From Microtetraspora niveoalba (lineage in GTDB: Bacteria; Actinomycetota; Actinomycetes; Streptosporangiales; Streptosporangiaceae): 64,000 nucleotides of DNA. The notes under the pieces were generated by a model that did not search any database, had not been told where the DNA came from, and saw nothing but the letters and a program-made list of their open reading frames with translations. Position 1 is the first letter of the stretch. Each line of letters begins with the position of its first letter. The translations under genes were made by a program, and so were the position numbers. Below are positions 8,439 through 16,401 of this stretch, one piece after another. The DNA lies in the NCBI RefSeq assembly GCF_001570405.1, contig NZ_BBYM01000009.1, positions 1-64,000 on the forward strand, read 5' to 3'.

Positions 8439-8614
8439 CGGGATTCCGGGGCGGGCGTTCCCTGACCGGTGTGGGGCGGGGAAGGTCGCCCCTCCCTCCT
8501 TTCGGGTCTCCGCTGCGCTCGGGTTGTCGTTCTCCGGCTGCGCTCGGGCTCGTCCGGCCATGCGATCGTGCGGCACGGACGGGGCGCCCACGGCCCGCGG
8601 TGGTTCGTCGTCGA

Positions 8615-9187
8615 TCATCCGCGGCGGGCGCCTGGCTCCGCTGCTACCCCGCCGAGTACGACCCTGACCGCGTCGCCGGTAAAGCTCTCGTCCAGCGGCA
8701 ACCCGCGGAACACCACGCGCAGCCAGACCGCCCCGGCCAGCAGGTCCATGACCAGCATGGGATCGACGTGCTCGCCGATCTCGCCGCGAGCCCGGGCGCG
8801 CTCGAAGACGGGAGCCTCCCTGGCGTACCGGTCGGCGAAGAAGGCGCGGGTCGCCCCGGCCAGGTCGGGATTGCCGACGGCCGCCCCGAGCGCGGCGACC
8901 GCGATGTCGCAGGCGGGCGGGGTGGTGAGGAGTCGCGCCGTCCCCCCGATCAGAGCCTGGAGGTCGCCGCGCAGGGAGCCGGTGTCCGGCACCTCGAAGT
9001 CGAGCGCCCGCGCCTCGATCAGCGCCGCGCCGAGCAGGGTGGCCTTGGAGGGCCACCACCGGTAGATCGTCGTCTTGTTGACCCCTGACCGTTCGGCCAC
9101 GCCCTCGATCGTCAGGCCCTCGTAGCCCTTCTCGGCCAGCAGTTCCAGGGTCGCGTTGAGAATGTCGTCCTTCTTGCGCGGTGCCAT
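8615..9187 (-). CDS. TetR-family regulator
   Basis: A 190-residue repressor with an N-terminal TetR helix-turn-helix (ILNATLELLAEKGYEGLTIEGVAERSGVNKTTIYRWW, residues 9-44) and a C-terminal ligand domain of the TetR_C_11-like type. It is divergent from an alpha/beta hydrolase gene, and the 112-bp gap holds two related inverted repeats that are probable autoregulatory operators. It likely controls the hydrolase and itself; the ligand is unknown. Confidence 0.85.
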   Translation of the reverse strand: MAPRKKDDILNATLELLAEKGYEGLTIEGVAERSGVNKTTIYRWWPSKATLLGAALIEARALDFEVPDTGSLRGDLQALIGGTARLLTTPPACDIAVAALGAAVGNPDLAGATRAFFADRYAREAPVFERARARGEIGEHVDPMLVMDLLAGAVWLRVVFRGLPLDESFTGDAVRVVLGGVAAEPGARRG

Positions 9188-9209
9188 ACCCGTCACCCTA
9201 TCGCCATCG

Positions 9210-9227
9210 CAACGCACCGTTGCGTTG
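9210..9227. promoter_or_regulatory. TetR operator 1
   Basis: CAACGCACCGTTGCGTTG is an inverted repeat with 7-bp arms (CAACGCA/TGCGTTG) separated by 4 bp, just upstream of the tetR start. It shares its half-site with the second palindrome. Confidence 0.7.
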
Positions 9228-9246
9228 TGATTTGATGGGGCTTGCG

Positions 9247-9260
9247 ACGCAACGTTGCGT
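9247..9260. promoter_or_regulatory. TetR operator 2
   Basis: ACGCAACGTTGCGT is a perfect 14-bp palindrome sharing GCAACG/CGTTGC elements with operator 1. It lies 40 bp before the hydrolase start and would cover its promoter. Confidence 0.7.
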
Positions 9261-9299
9261 TGTGTTTCTCGCTCGCTCTTGTGACCAGGAGGTCGTGTC

Positions 9300-10004
9300 A
9301 TGGCGGATCTGCCCGTCGTCCTCGTCCACGGGATCCGGGTCTCCGGGTCGATGTGGTCACCCGTGAGATCGCTGCTGCGGAGCCCGTCCGCCGCGCCCGA
9401 CCTGCCCGGCCACGGCTCCCGGCGCGGCCTGCCGTTCGACATGGACGCGGCCTGCGACGTGGTCGCGGAATGCGTGGCCGAGCTGGGCGGGCGGGCGCTC
9501 GTCGCCGGGCTGTCCCTCGGCGGCTACGTCGCCATCGCGACCGCCGCCCGGCACCCCTCGATGGTGGCCGGGCTGGTCGCGATGGGATGCACCGCCCGCC
9601 CCTCGGCCGCCTTCGTCCACGGCTACCGGCTGGTCGGCCGGCTCGCCGCCGCCGGCCCGCGCGTGGCCGACCGCGTCAGCGCGTACATGCTCCGCCGCTC
9701 CCTGCCCGGGCCCGCGGGGGAGGCGATGGTCGCGGGCGGCGTATCGTGCGAGGTCGTCCCGTCGGTGGTCGACGCCGTGACGTCCGAGGACCCGGTGGCG
9801 TCCCTGGCGGCCTATCCGGGGAGGGTGTGGCTGGTCAACGGGGAACGCGACCACTTCCGGGTGAACGAACGCGACTTCCTGCGGGCCTGCCGGAACGGCA
9901 GCCTCATCCGGATCTCGGGGCGCGGCCACCTGACCGTGCTCGCCGCCCCCGACCGGATGGCCGCGTTCCTCGACCGGGCGGCCGACGCCGTACGCGCCGG
10001 TTAG
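9300..10004 (+). CDS. Alpha/beta-fold hydrolase
   Basis: This 234-residue cytoplasmic protein has the family oxyanion motif LVHGIRVSG near residue 8, the nucleophile elbow GLSLGG (Ser72), an acid candidate in the NGERDHF segment and the catalytic His in GRGHLTV near the C-terminus. It is thus an intact esterase/hydrolase of the RutD/haloperoxidase-like group; the substrate cannot be deduced. It is divergent from a TetR gene with shared operators, so expression is probably ligand-induced. Confidence 0.85.
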   Translation: MADLPVVLVHGIRVSGSMWSPVRSLLRSPSAAPDLPGHGSRRGLPFDMDAACDVVAECVAELGGRALVAGLSLGGYVAIATAARHPSMVAGLVAMGCTARPSAAFVHGYRLVGRLAAAGPRVADRVSAYMLRRSLPGPAGEAMVAGGVSCEVVPSVVDAVTSEDPVASLAAYPGRVWLVNGERDHFRVNERDFLRACRNGSLIRISGRGHLTVLAAPDRMAAFLDRAADAVRAG

Positions 10005-10013
10005 CCGCCGGGC

Positions 10014-10565
10014 CTAGACCGGCTTCCATTCGTGGCGCTGGAGGAACGCCCGGTCGCCGGTGGCGTACTCCAGCATCGCGCGGCGCACCTCGGCGAGGTC
10101 GGACGTCACGGTGCCGCGCATCTCCCCGCCCTCCTTGAACTCCAGCTCGTAGCCGGGGGACACCTGCATGAAGTGCTGTCCGAAGCAGACGAGCGCGACG
10201 AACGGGTTCTGCGGCGACAACGTCTCCAGCACATCGGAGATCAGCCGCAGATCCGGGTCCGTCACGGTCATCCCGTCGCCGGTGTGCATCTGCATCTGGG
10301 GATACACGCCGCGCGGATCGAGGTTGAGCACGAGGTCGCGCTGGGGGTCGTAGCAGACCAGACCGTGCTGCCGGGCGAGCGCGAAGACGCCGTTGGAGAT
10401 CTCGTCCATCCGCTCCGGAGGGAAGTCGTCCATCCGCTCACCGGGGAAGAGCGCGGCGAACGCGTCGGTGAAGTCGTCGTCCGGCTCCGGTGGGCCCTCG
10501 AGGAAACGCTCACGGGCCTGTTCACGTGAAACAGGTCCCGATTCGCGCCATACCGCCAGCTTCAT
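10014..10565 (-). CDS. Hypothetical protein, 183 residues
   Basis: A soluble protein without signal peptide or membrane segment. It is acidic near residues 25-50 (PPEPDDDFTDAFAALF) and has a conserved-looking core (HGLVCYDPQRDLVLNLDP). I do not recognise a characterised family. It begins 2 bp after the stop of the receiver-domain gene, so the two are almost certainly co-transcribed, and its output could be linked to that regulator. Confidence 0.7.
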   Translation of the reverse strand: MKLAVWRESGPVSREQARERFLEGPPEPDDDFTDAFAALFPGERMDDFPPERMDEISNGVFALARQHGLVCYDPQRDLVLNLDPRGVYPQMQMHTGDGMTVTDPDLRLISDVLETLSPQNPFVALVCFGQHFMQVSPGYELEFKEGGEMRGTVTSDLAEVRRAMLEYATGDRAFLQRHEWKPV

Positions 10566-10567
10566 AC

Positions 10568-10960
10568 CTACGACGATAGGGCGTTCCCGTCGGCGAGCTC
10601 GCGGACGACGTCGATCAGCTCCGCCGGGTCGAACGGCTTGGTCAGGTAGGCGTCCACCCCGATGCCGAGGCCCCGCCGCTTGTCGTCCTCCTGGGCGCGG
10701 GCCGTGATGAGCACGACCTTGATGTGGCTGGTGCTCCGATCGGTACGCAACCGGGTGGCGGTCTCCCACCCGTCCAGGCGCGGCATCATCACGTCCAGGG
10801 TGATGATGTCGGGATCCACCTCGTGGACGCGGTCGAGGCAGTCCTGCCCGTCGTACGCCGTCTCGACCTCGAACCCCTCCAGGGTCAGGTTGACCGCGAT
10901 GAGCTGCCTGATGACCTCGTCGTCGTCCACCACGAGTACACGGCCCAGAACGTCGTTCAC
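10568..10960 (-). CDS. Single-domain response regulator (CheY-like)
   Basis: About 130 residues make a single receiver domain: acidic pocket VVDDDE, phospho-acceptor Asp in IITLDVMMP, Thr/Ala switch LITARAQ and Lys in YLTKPF. No output domain follows. The GTG at 10960 gives a normal receiver start; a second GTG at 10993 would add eleven residues. No kinase gene is adjacent, so it must receive its phosphate from elsewhere. It is paired with the hypothetical gene at 10014-10565. Confidence 0.85.
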   Translation of the reverse strand: MNDVLGRVLVVDDDEVIRQLIAVNLTLEGFEVETAYDGQDCLDRVHEVDPDIITLDVMMPRLDGWETATRLRTDRSTSHIKVVLITARAQEDDKRRGLGIGVDAYLTKPFDPAELIDVVRELADGNALSS

Positions 10961-11080
10961 GGGCGCAAAGCTAACCCCTCTCCGGGGGTTCACGCGTGGA
11001 TTTCCCCGGATCGTCGCAAAGACGGCCCAGATCGTTGTGCGCGAGCACTCTCTCGAACTGGTAGCCTTATCTCTCGTTGA

Positions 11081-11155
11081 GCCCCCTTAGCTCAGGGGAT
11101 AGAGCACCGGCCTCCGGAGCCGGGAGCGCAAGTTCGAATCTTGCAGGGGGCACCA
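11081..11155 (+). tRNA. tRNA-Arg (CCG anticodon)
   Basis: A complete cloverleaf: acceptor stem GCCCCCT/AGGGGGC, D-stem GCTC/GAGC, anticodon stem CCGGC/GCCGG around loop CTCCGGA giving anticodon CCG, and T-arm GCAAG-TTCGAAT-CTTGC. The CCA end is encoded. It would read CGG codons. Confidence 0.95.
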
Positions 11156-11160
11156 CAACG

Positions 11161-11195
11161 AGACCAGCCACATGCCATGTGAGCTGGTCTTTTTT
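11161..11195 (+). terminator. Terminator after tRNA-Arg
   Basis: AGACCAGC pairs with GCTGGTCT, extended inward by CACATG/CATGTG, and is followed by a run of T residues to 11195. This is a canonical intrinsic terminator six bases after the tRNA. Confidence 0.85.
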
Positions 11196-11355
11196 CATGT
11201 CCCGCGCCTATCGCGACCTTGCCGTCTGGTGACGGTGGTCGACGCCCGCTGACCGCCTCTGCCGCCGGCCGCGGTCGACCGGCACGAACCGCGCCCGTCC
11301 CGCGGAGAGAGCACCTCCGCGGACACAGCGCACGACGACTCCGGGGTGTCAGGAC

Positions 11356-11387
11356 TTGCATCCGGTACCCGGGTACAGGCTTACCGT
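11356..11387 (+). promoter_or_regulatory. MerR-type promoter/operator with 20-bp spacer
   Basis: A -35 element TTGCAT (11356-11361) and a -10-like TACCGT (11382-11387) are separated by 20 bp, the over-long spacing typical of MerR-activated promoters. The spacer contains the perfect palindrome GTACCCGGGTAC (11365-11376). Transcription would begin about at 11394, which is the GTG start of the next gene, implying a leaderless message. Confidence 0.75.
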
Positions 11388-11393
11388 CGGGAT

Positions 11394-11774
11394 GTGACCC
11401 AAGACATCGCCCTTGACCAGGGATGGGCTCCTGCGGCGTGCACCCTGCCCACGGCCGAGCAGCCGCTTCGGGTGGCCGAGTTCGACGCCTTGTTCGCCGA
11501 GGCGGTCCGGGCGGTGCGGCGCCCCGAGCGTGGGCGGCTGCGGCTGGAGCTCGTCTTCAGCCCGGACACCGCCGCGCGGGCCGCCGAGCTGGCGGCGCGG
11601 GAGAACGGCTGCTGCTCGTTCTTCACCTTCACCCTCACCGTCGCCGACGGCGCTCTGGCGCTGGAGGTGGCGGTTCCGCCGCAGTACATCGAAGTGCTGG
11701 ACGCACTGGCCGAGCGGTCGACGCGCGGTGACCTCAACGGCCCGGTCGCCGCGGCGGGACGATGCCAGGCGTGA
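11394..11774 (+). CDS. Small protein with CC motif in a MerR-controlled operon
   Basis: A 126-residue protein of no family I can name. Residues 65-100 (RAAELAARENGCCSFFTFTLTV) contain a vicinal Cys pair that could bind a soft metal. The GTG at 11394 is preferred because it falls six bases after the promoter -10 element; no ribosome-binding site is visible. The gene overlaps the MerR gene by 13 bp. Context suggests a role in metal or thiol stress, but this is inference. Confidence 0.7.
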   Translation: MTQDIALDQGWAPAACTLPTAEQPLRVAEFDALFAEAVRAVRRPERGRLRLELVFSPDTAARAAELAARENGCCSFFTFTLTVADGALALEVAVPPQYIEVLDALAERSTRGDLNGPVAAAGRCQA

Positions 11775-12229
11775 GAAAGGACATCGACGGGCCGTACCTG
11801 CGCAGCGGGCAGGTGGCCGCGCGGGCCGGAGTCAACCCGCAGACCCTGCGCTACTACGAACGCCGCGGGCTGATCGCCGAACCGGCGCGCAGCCCGGGCG
11901 GGCACCGCGCCTACCCGCCCGAGACCGTCACCCTGTTGACGGTGATCAAAGCCGCCCAGCGGCTCGGCTTCACCCTGGAGGAGGTGGCGGAGCTCCTCGA
12001 CACCGGACGGCGCGGCCATCCCACCCCGGACCTGCGCGCCCGCGCCCAAGTCAAGATCGCCGAAGTGGAGGCGAAGATCACCGACCTGACCACCATCCGT
12101 GCGGCACTGGGACAGGTGGTCGACGCCGGCTGCGACAGCCTGACCCACTGCACCTGCCCCGACTGCCCGTTGCCCTTCGCCGACCTGGCCGAAGGCGGCC
12201 GTGCCCCCGACATCCCCCAGGAGGGCTGA
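11762..12229 (+). CDS. MerR-family metal-responsive regulator
   Basis: This 155-residue protein has the MerR winged helix-turn-helix (RSGQVAARAGVNPQTLRYYERRGLI), a dimerisation coiled coil and a C-terminal Cys-rich loop (AGCDSLTHCTCPDCPLPF). The loop resembles the metal-binding region of mercury/zinc-type MerR proteins, with CDSL...CPDCPLP spacing like Gram-positive MerR. It is translationally overlapped with the CC-motif gene and probably activates the promoter at 11356-11387. Which metal it senses cannot be read with certainty; no mercuric reductase or transporter is next to it. Confidence 0.85.
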   Translation: MPGVRKDIDGPYLRSGQVAARAGVNPQTLRYYERRGLIAEPARSPGGHRAYPPETVTLLTVIKAAQRLGFTLEEVAELLDTGRRGHPTPDLRARAQVKIAEVEAKITDLTTIRAALGQVVDAGCDSLTHCTCPDCPLPFADLAEGGRAPDIPQEG

Positions 12230-12273
12230 GCGGAGCGGGCACCCGCTACTGACGAGTGCCGTGTCCGGCCGGG

Positions 12274-13866
12274 TCAGGTGCCGGCGATGGCCTTGTCGGA
12301 CCGCAGGGTCTCGGTGCGGGTCCGAAGCATCGTGCGGAGCGAGGCCGCTTCCGCATCGATCGCGGTGGCGTCGGCTCGGGCGTTGAGCTTGTAGGAATTC
12401 ACGATGCCGTCCAGGAGCGTCGAGGCGGTTCCGCCGGCGAGGAGCTTCTGGAAGAGGGCGCGGTACTGCTCCTCGTAGATCTTCTTGAAGGCGGGTGTCT
12501 TCAGGAACCTCTCCTTCAGCGCGTGGCCCGTGCGCGGCCCGCCGGGCCCGTCGGGCCCCCCGCCGCCGGGCCCCCCGCCGCCGGGCCCCCCACCGTCGGG
12601 ATCGCCGCCGCCGGGGCCGGCCCCGCCCGGCGGTTGGAAGCCTTCGGGCGGTTCGAACCCCTGGGGCGGCTGTCCCTGCTGCCCCGCCCGCCCGTCGGGG
12701 CGCTGTCCGTCCGGTCGTGCGCCTCCCCGGCCGAAGCCCATCCCCACCGTGTCGTTCACGCCCACGGTGGCGTCGCCGCTGAAGGCCAGGTTGAGGTCCC
12801 AGGAGATCACCCGCAACCTCTTCGTGCCCAGGTCGTACCACATGTAGTAGTTGCGGCCGGGCCCGCTCATGTCGTCGAAGTTCACCATGATGTTCTGCAG
12901 CGCCAGGTAGCGGCCGAACGCCTCGACGTCCAGTCGCTCGGCCAGCCCCGAGGCGAACTCCTCGTCGGAGGACTCCTCCACCCACCTGACCAGGTCGATG
13001 AGCGGCTGGAGGTCCCGCTCGCCGCGCTTGTTGATCTGCTTGAAGTCGGCGGTGTACTCGGTCTGGTCCTCGCCCTTGTAGGCGAAGGTGCTGCCGGCCA
13101 GCGACTTGTAGAGGACGCCGTCGCCCAGGCCCGCGGCGTATCCCTCGTCGAGGTACTCGACCAGGAGGCGGGGCGTCGAGGAGCGGCCGTTGACGGTGAA
13201 GGCGCTGTAGGCGAAGCGCTGTGTGGGCTCGCCCGCCGCGCCGACCAGCGCGATGCCCAGCGCCTCGTTGAGCAGCGTCGCCGACCCCATGGCCGCCGGC
13301 CGTACGGCGACCTGGCTGTGGCCCTGGTATCGGCGGCCTTCCACGAACTCGTCGAAGCTGATCAGCCACGGCAGGTTCTCCGGCTCCTCCGCCTTCAGCG
13401 ACGCCCCGAACCTGCCGCCCATCCCGCCCCCGGGACGCTGCCCGTCCGCCGCCTGGCCGCCGCGGCGTCCCATGCGGGATTCGCCCTTCCACGTCAGCCC
13501 CGACAGCGTGGAGTTGCCCTTGAGCCGGACACCGACGCTCGGGATCGTGGTCCCGTCGATGGTCACGTCGGCCTCGACGTACTTCTTCTCACCGTCCTTG
13601 AAGTACTCGTTCAGCATGTCCTGGTACGCCTCGTCCCTGAACGTGACCGTCACCTCGTGCGGGACCGAGGTGTCGAACAGGTCGACCGTCCCGGTCAGGT
13701 TCCGCGTCGCGGTCTCGGCCGAGGCGGTGCGCACGGTGGTCACGTACGGGCGGATCGTCCCGCTGCCGAAGACACCCGCGCAGATCGCGAGGAACGCCGC
13801 GCAGGTCGCGACCAGCTTCCAGTTCTGCCGGAGCCTGACCGGGATCCGGTGCTTGAGATGCGCCAT
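12274..13866 (-). CDS. CotH-family protein (spore-coat kinase fold), membrane anchored
   Basis: A 530-residue protein with one N-terminal membrane segment (KLVATCAAFLAICAGVFG) and an extracytoplasmic CotH domain: VGVRLKGNSTLSG, LLVEYLDEGYAAGLGDGVLYK, and the kinase-like end YMWYDLGTKRLRVISWDLNLAF carrying the metal-binding Asp residues. A Gly/Pro-rich insert near residues 390-450 separates the core from the C-terminus. CotH of Bacillus is a protein kinase; activity here is unproven. It is the last gene of a VTC-DUF4956-CotH set, 6 bp after DUF4956. Confidence 0.85.
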   Translation of the reverse strand: MAHLKHRIPVRLRQNWKLVATCAAFLAICAGVFGSGTIRPYVTTVRTASAETATRNLTGTVDLFDTSVPHEVTVTFRDEAYQDMLNEYFKDGEKKYVEADVTIDGTTIPSVGVRLKGNSTLSGLTWKGESRMGRRGGQAADGQRPGGGMGGRFGASLKAEEPENLPWLISFDEFVEGRRYQGHSQVAVRPAAMGSATLLNEALGIALVGAAGEPTQRFAYSAFTVNGRSSTPRLLVEYLDEGYAAGLGDGVLYKSLAGSTFAYKGEDQTEYTADFKQINKRGERDLQPLIDLVRWVEESSDEEFASGLAERLDVEAFGRYLALQNIMVNFDDMSGPGRNYYMWYDLGTKRLRVISWDLNLAFSGDATVGVNDTVGMGFGRGGARPDGQRPDGRAGQQGQPPQGFEPPEGFQPPGGAGPGGGDPDGGGPGGGGPGGGGPDGPGGPRTGHALKERFLKTPAFKKIYEEQYRALFQKLLAGGTASTLLDGIVNSYKLNARADATAIDAEAASLRTMLRTRTETLRSDKAIAGT

Positions 13867-13872
13867 CGCCGT

Positions 13873-14550
13873 CTACAGGTCGGTCTGGTCGTATCCGGTC
13901 AGCACGGTGACCGACTGGCCGTGGTTGCGCTCGCGCAGGGCGGCGATCAGGCCGGCGGGCTCGCCGCCCTTCTTGATCTTGACCGTGTACATCAGCTCGG
14001 TCAGCGCGCCCGCCCTGATCGACTCCATGCTGACCAGCTCGAACTCGTCCGTGTGCCGGACCAGCACGTCCTGGATGGCGGGCGTGTGGTCCTCGTCGGA
14101 GGGCACCTGCACCTTGACGACCTGCCGCCGGACGTTCAGCGCGAACCAGTTGAACCGGTGCATGACCATGACGATCAGCGAGATCGCCACCGCGGCCACG
14201 ACGGCCAGCAGGTAGAAGCGGGTGCCGACGGCCATGCCGATCCCCATGACCAGGAAGATGAACCCGACGTCCCGGGTCTCCTTGATCGCGTTGCGGAAGC
14301 GCACCACCGACAGCGCGCCGACCAGGGCGAAGGCACGGGCGATGTTCGAGCCGACCACCAGCATGATCAGCGAGATCAGCATGCCGAGGACGACCAGCGT
14401 CTGGACGTACGACTGGCTGTAGGACACGTTGCGGTGCGTCGCCCGGTAGACCCAGCCGATCATGGCGCTGAGCACGAACGACAGGGCCATGGCGATCGCG
14501 ATGTCGGCCACGCTGAAGGTGCCGGACAGGTCCTGGAAGGTGAAGTCCAT
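13873..14550 (-). CDS. DUF4956 membrane protein
   Basis: A 225-residue protein with four membrane helices in the first 135 residues and a cytoplasmic C-terminal domain (VVKVQVPSDEDHTPAIQDVL, then MYTVKIKKGG). The loop GALSVVRFRNAIKETRDVGFIFLVMGIG is the diagnostic DUF4956 motif. It lies between a VTC-domain gene and a cotH gene with gaps of 5 and 6 bp, an arrangement repeated in many bacteria. A role in a membrane complex with its two partners is likely, but its reaction is unknown. Confidence 0.88.
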   Translation of the reverse strand: MDFTFQDLSGTFSVADIAIAMALSFVLSAMIGWVYRATHRNVSYSQSYVQTLVVLGMLISLIMLVVGSNIARAFALVGALSVVRFRNAIKETRDVGFIFLVMGIGMAVGTRFYLLAVVAAVAISLIVMVMHRFNWFALNVRRQVVKVQVPSDEDHTPAIQDVLVRHTDEFELVSMESIRAGALTELMYTVKIKKGGEPAGLIAALRERNHGQSVTVLTGYDQTDL

Positions 14551-14555
14551 GGGGG

Positions 14556-15473
14556 TCAGGCCTCCGAGAGAACGGTCGACCGGTCGAGGTCGAGGTCGAG
14601 GTCGTGGTCGGGAACGTGGAAGATCGAGCGCGGGGCCAGCCCGTAGGCCTCCACGCTCTGGCAGTACTTGGAGACCCGCACCACCTGCATGTCGCGCCTG
14701 GCGGTCAGGTCGGTCAGCCAGTACGGCACCCGCTCGTCGGCCTTGACCTCCACGACGGTCTTCCCGGCGGGGATGATGAGCCGGTTCCCGGCGTCGGCGC
14801 CGAGGTGGAAGTCGCGGTCGCGGCCGCGTACGCGCTGGTCGAAGGTGACGCGCAGGCCGACGTCCGCGTCCCTGCCGATGTACGCGTGGCGCTGGTATCC
14901 GGTGATCGCGGTGGGCCGCAGGTCGAGCCGGAGGACCAGGTCGAGCACCTCTTCGAGGAACGCCCGCTGCGAGGGGTCGTGCTCGACCAGCTCGCGCCGG
15001 TCGCACAGCCGCAGCGCGTCCCGGTAGGGCAGGCGCACCCTGCGCTTCTGGGTGACCCGGTTGACCCGCTGCTTGATCTCGACGAACACCGGCGTGTCCG
15101 CGCCCACGGCGAAGCGGTCGCCGTAGTGCCTGATCCGCAGTTTCCTGCGGAACTTCAGCCCTTCGATCTTCTCCCAGTAGAACCGCAGGTGCCTGGTGTC
15201 GTAGTAGACGCTCCAGATGCCGTACCCGCTCACGCCGTTGTGGCGGTCGGGGTCGAGCCGCCGCTCGATCTCCCGGCGCAGCTCGGCCGCCGCCGCCGTG
15301 TCGACGAGGTACTTGATCTCGTACCGGTTGAAGGCGTGCAGCGTGCTCGGCCCGCGGAGCCGGTGGCCCGCGTCGCCGTCCCCGTCCCCGCCCCTGCCTC
15401 TCTCGACGGACGGCGCCGCCTGGTCGTCGCCCTGAGCTGCGGGGATGGCACGCCTGCGGAATCTTTGCAGCAT
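14556..15473 (-). CDS. VTC-domain protein (polyphosphate polymerase type)
   Basis: A 305-residue soluble protein. Residues 45-285 form the VTC tunnel domain: FNRYEIKYLVD, YDTRHLRFYWEKIEGLKFRRKLRIRHYG, VEIKQRVNRVTQKRRVRLPY, TGYQRHAYIG, and the metal-binding VEVKADERVPYWL. Yeast Vtc4, the model member, makes polyphosphate from ATP on the cytosolic side. The N-terminal 40 residues are low complexity, and the C-terminus has an unusual run of Asp-Leu pairs. It is probably co-transcribed with DUF4956 and CotH and perhaps with the upstream response regulator 127 bp away. Confidence 0.88.
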   Translation of the reverse strand: MLQRFRRRAIPAAQGDDQAAPSVERGRGGDGDGDAGHRLRGPSTLHAFNRYEIKYLVDTAAAAELRREIERRLDPDRHNGVSGYGIWSVYYDTRHLRFYWEKIEGLKFRRKLRIRHYGDRFAVGADTPVFVEIKQRVNRVTQKRRVRLPYRDALRLCDRRELVEHDPSQRAFLEEVLDLVLRLDLRPTAITGYQRHAYIGRDADVGLRVTFDQRVRGRDRDFHLGADAGNRLIIPAGKTVVEVKADERVPYWLTDLTARRDMQVVRVSKYCQSVEAYGLAPRSIFHVPDHDLDLDLDRSTVLSEA

Positions 15474-15600
15474 GTCCCTCCTCCCGGGTCAGAGCACATC
15501 TGACAGGACAAAGCTGGGAATAATGTGTGAACGGTCACCCAACGCGGGCCGAACGGAAGGTGAACGGCGCTTCCTCTCGAAGCGGCGGCCGTCGCCGTCC

Positions 15601-16302
15601 TCAGGACGGCCCCAGCAGGCGATAGCCCACGCCGCGCAAGGTGTGGATCAGCGGCGGCCCGTCCACGTCGATCTTGCGCCGCAGGTAGCTGATGTAGGAC
15701 TCGACGATCCTGCTGTCGCCCTCGAACGCGCAGTCCCACACCCGGTCGAGGATCTGCGCCTTGCTGACCACCCGCTCGGCGTTGAGCATCAGGTACCGGA
15801 GCAGGCCGAACTCGGTCGGCGACAGGTGGATCGCCCGTCCGGCCCGGCGCACGGTGCGCGCCTCCTCGTCCAGCTCCAGATCGGCGTATCGCAGCACCCC
15901 GTCGTGGACCCGCTCCTCCGGCGGCCGGACCCGGCGCAGGATGGCCCGGATGCGCAGCACGACCTCGTCCAGGCTGAACGGCTTGGTGACGTAGTCGTCT
16001 CCGCCCGCGGTCAGCCCGGCGATCCGGTCCGCCACCGCGTCCTTGCCGGTCAGGAAGAGCACCGGCGGGCCGTCGCCGCGCTCGCGCAGCCTGCGGGCGA
16101 TCGTGTACCCGTCGAGGTCCGGCAGCATCACGTCGAGCACGACGATGTCGGGACGCTCCCGCGCCACCGCCTCAAGCGCCCGCGTCCCGTTCGCGACCGT
16201 CCGTACGGCGAAGCTGTCGAGCCGCAGCGCCTCGGACAGCAGCTCGCGGATGCTCGGCTCGTCGTCGACGACCAGCACCTTCGGGGGGACGGCTTCGTTC
16301 AT
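15601..16302 (-). CDS. OmpR-family response regulator
   Basis: A 233-residue regulator with a receiver domain (VVDDEP, phospho-Asp57 in IVVLDVMLPD, Lys in YVTKPF) and an OmpR/PhoB winged helix (LSPTEFGLLRYLMLNAERVVSKAQIL to YLRRKID). No histidine kinase is adjacent, so it is an orphan here. It precedes the VTC-DUF4956-CotH genes in the same direction and may control them, perhaps with phosphate or membrane status as input. Confidence 0.9.
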   Translation of the reverse strand: MNEAVPPKVLVVDDEPSIRELLSEALRLDSFAVRTVANGTRALEAVARERPDIVVLDVMLPDLDGYTIARRLRERGDGPPVLFLTGKDAVADRIAGLTAGGDDYVTKPFSLDEVVLRIRAILRRVRPPEERVHDGVLRYADLELDEEARTVRRAGRAIHLSPTEFGLLRYLMLNAERVVSKAQILDRVWDCAFEGDSRIVESYISYLRRKIDVDGPPLIHTLRGVGYRLLGPS

Positions 16303-16401
16303 GGCCCCGTTTTACGCGCGGTCGGTGAGAACGATCTGAGAGAGCACCTCCCCCGCGGGAAAAACCGGAAAAAGACGTCAGCCGGCGAGTTATCCGGCGA
16401 G

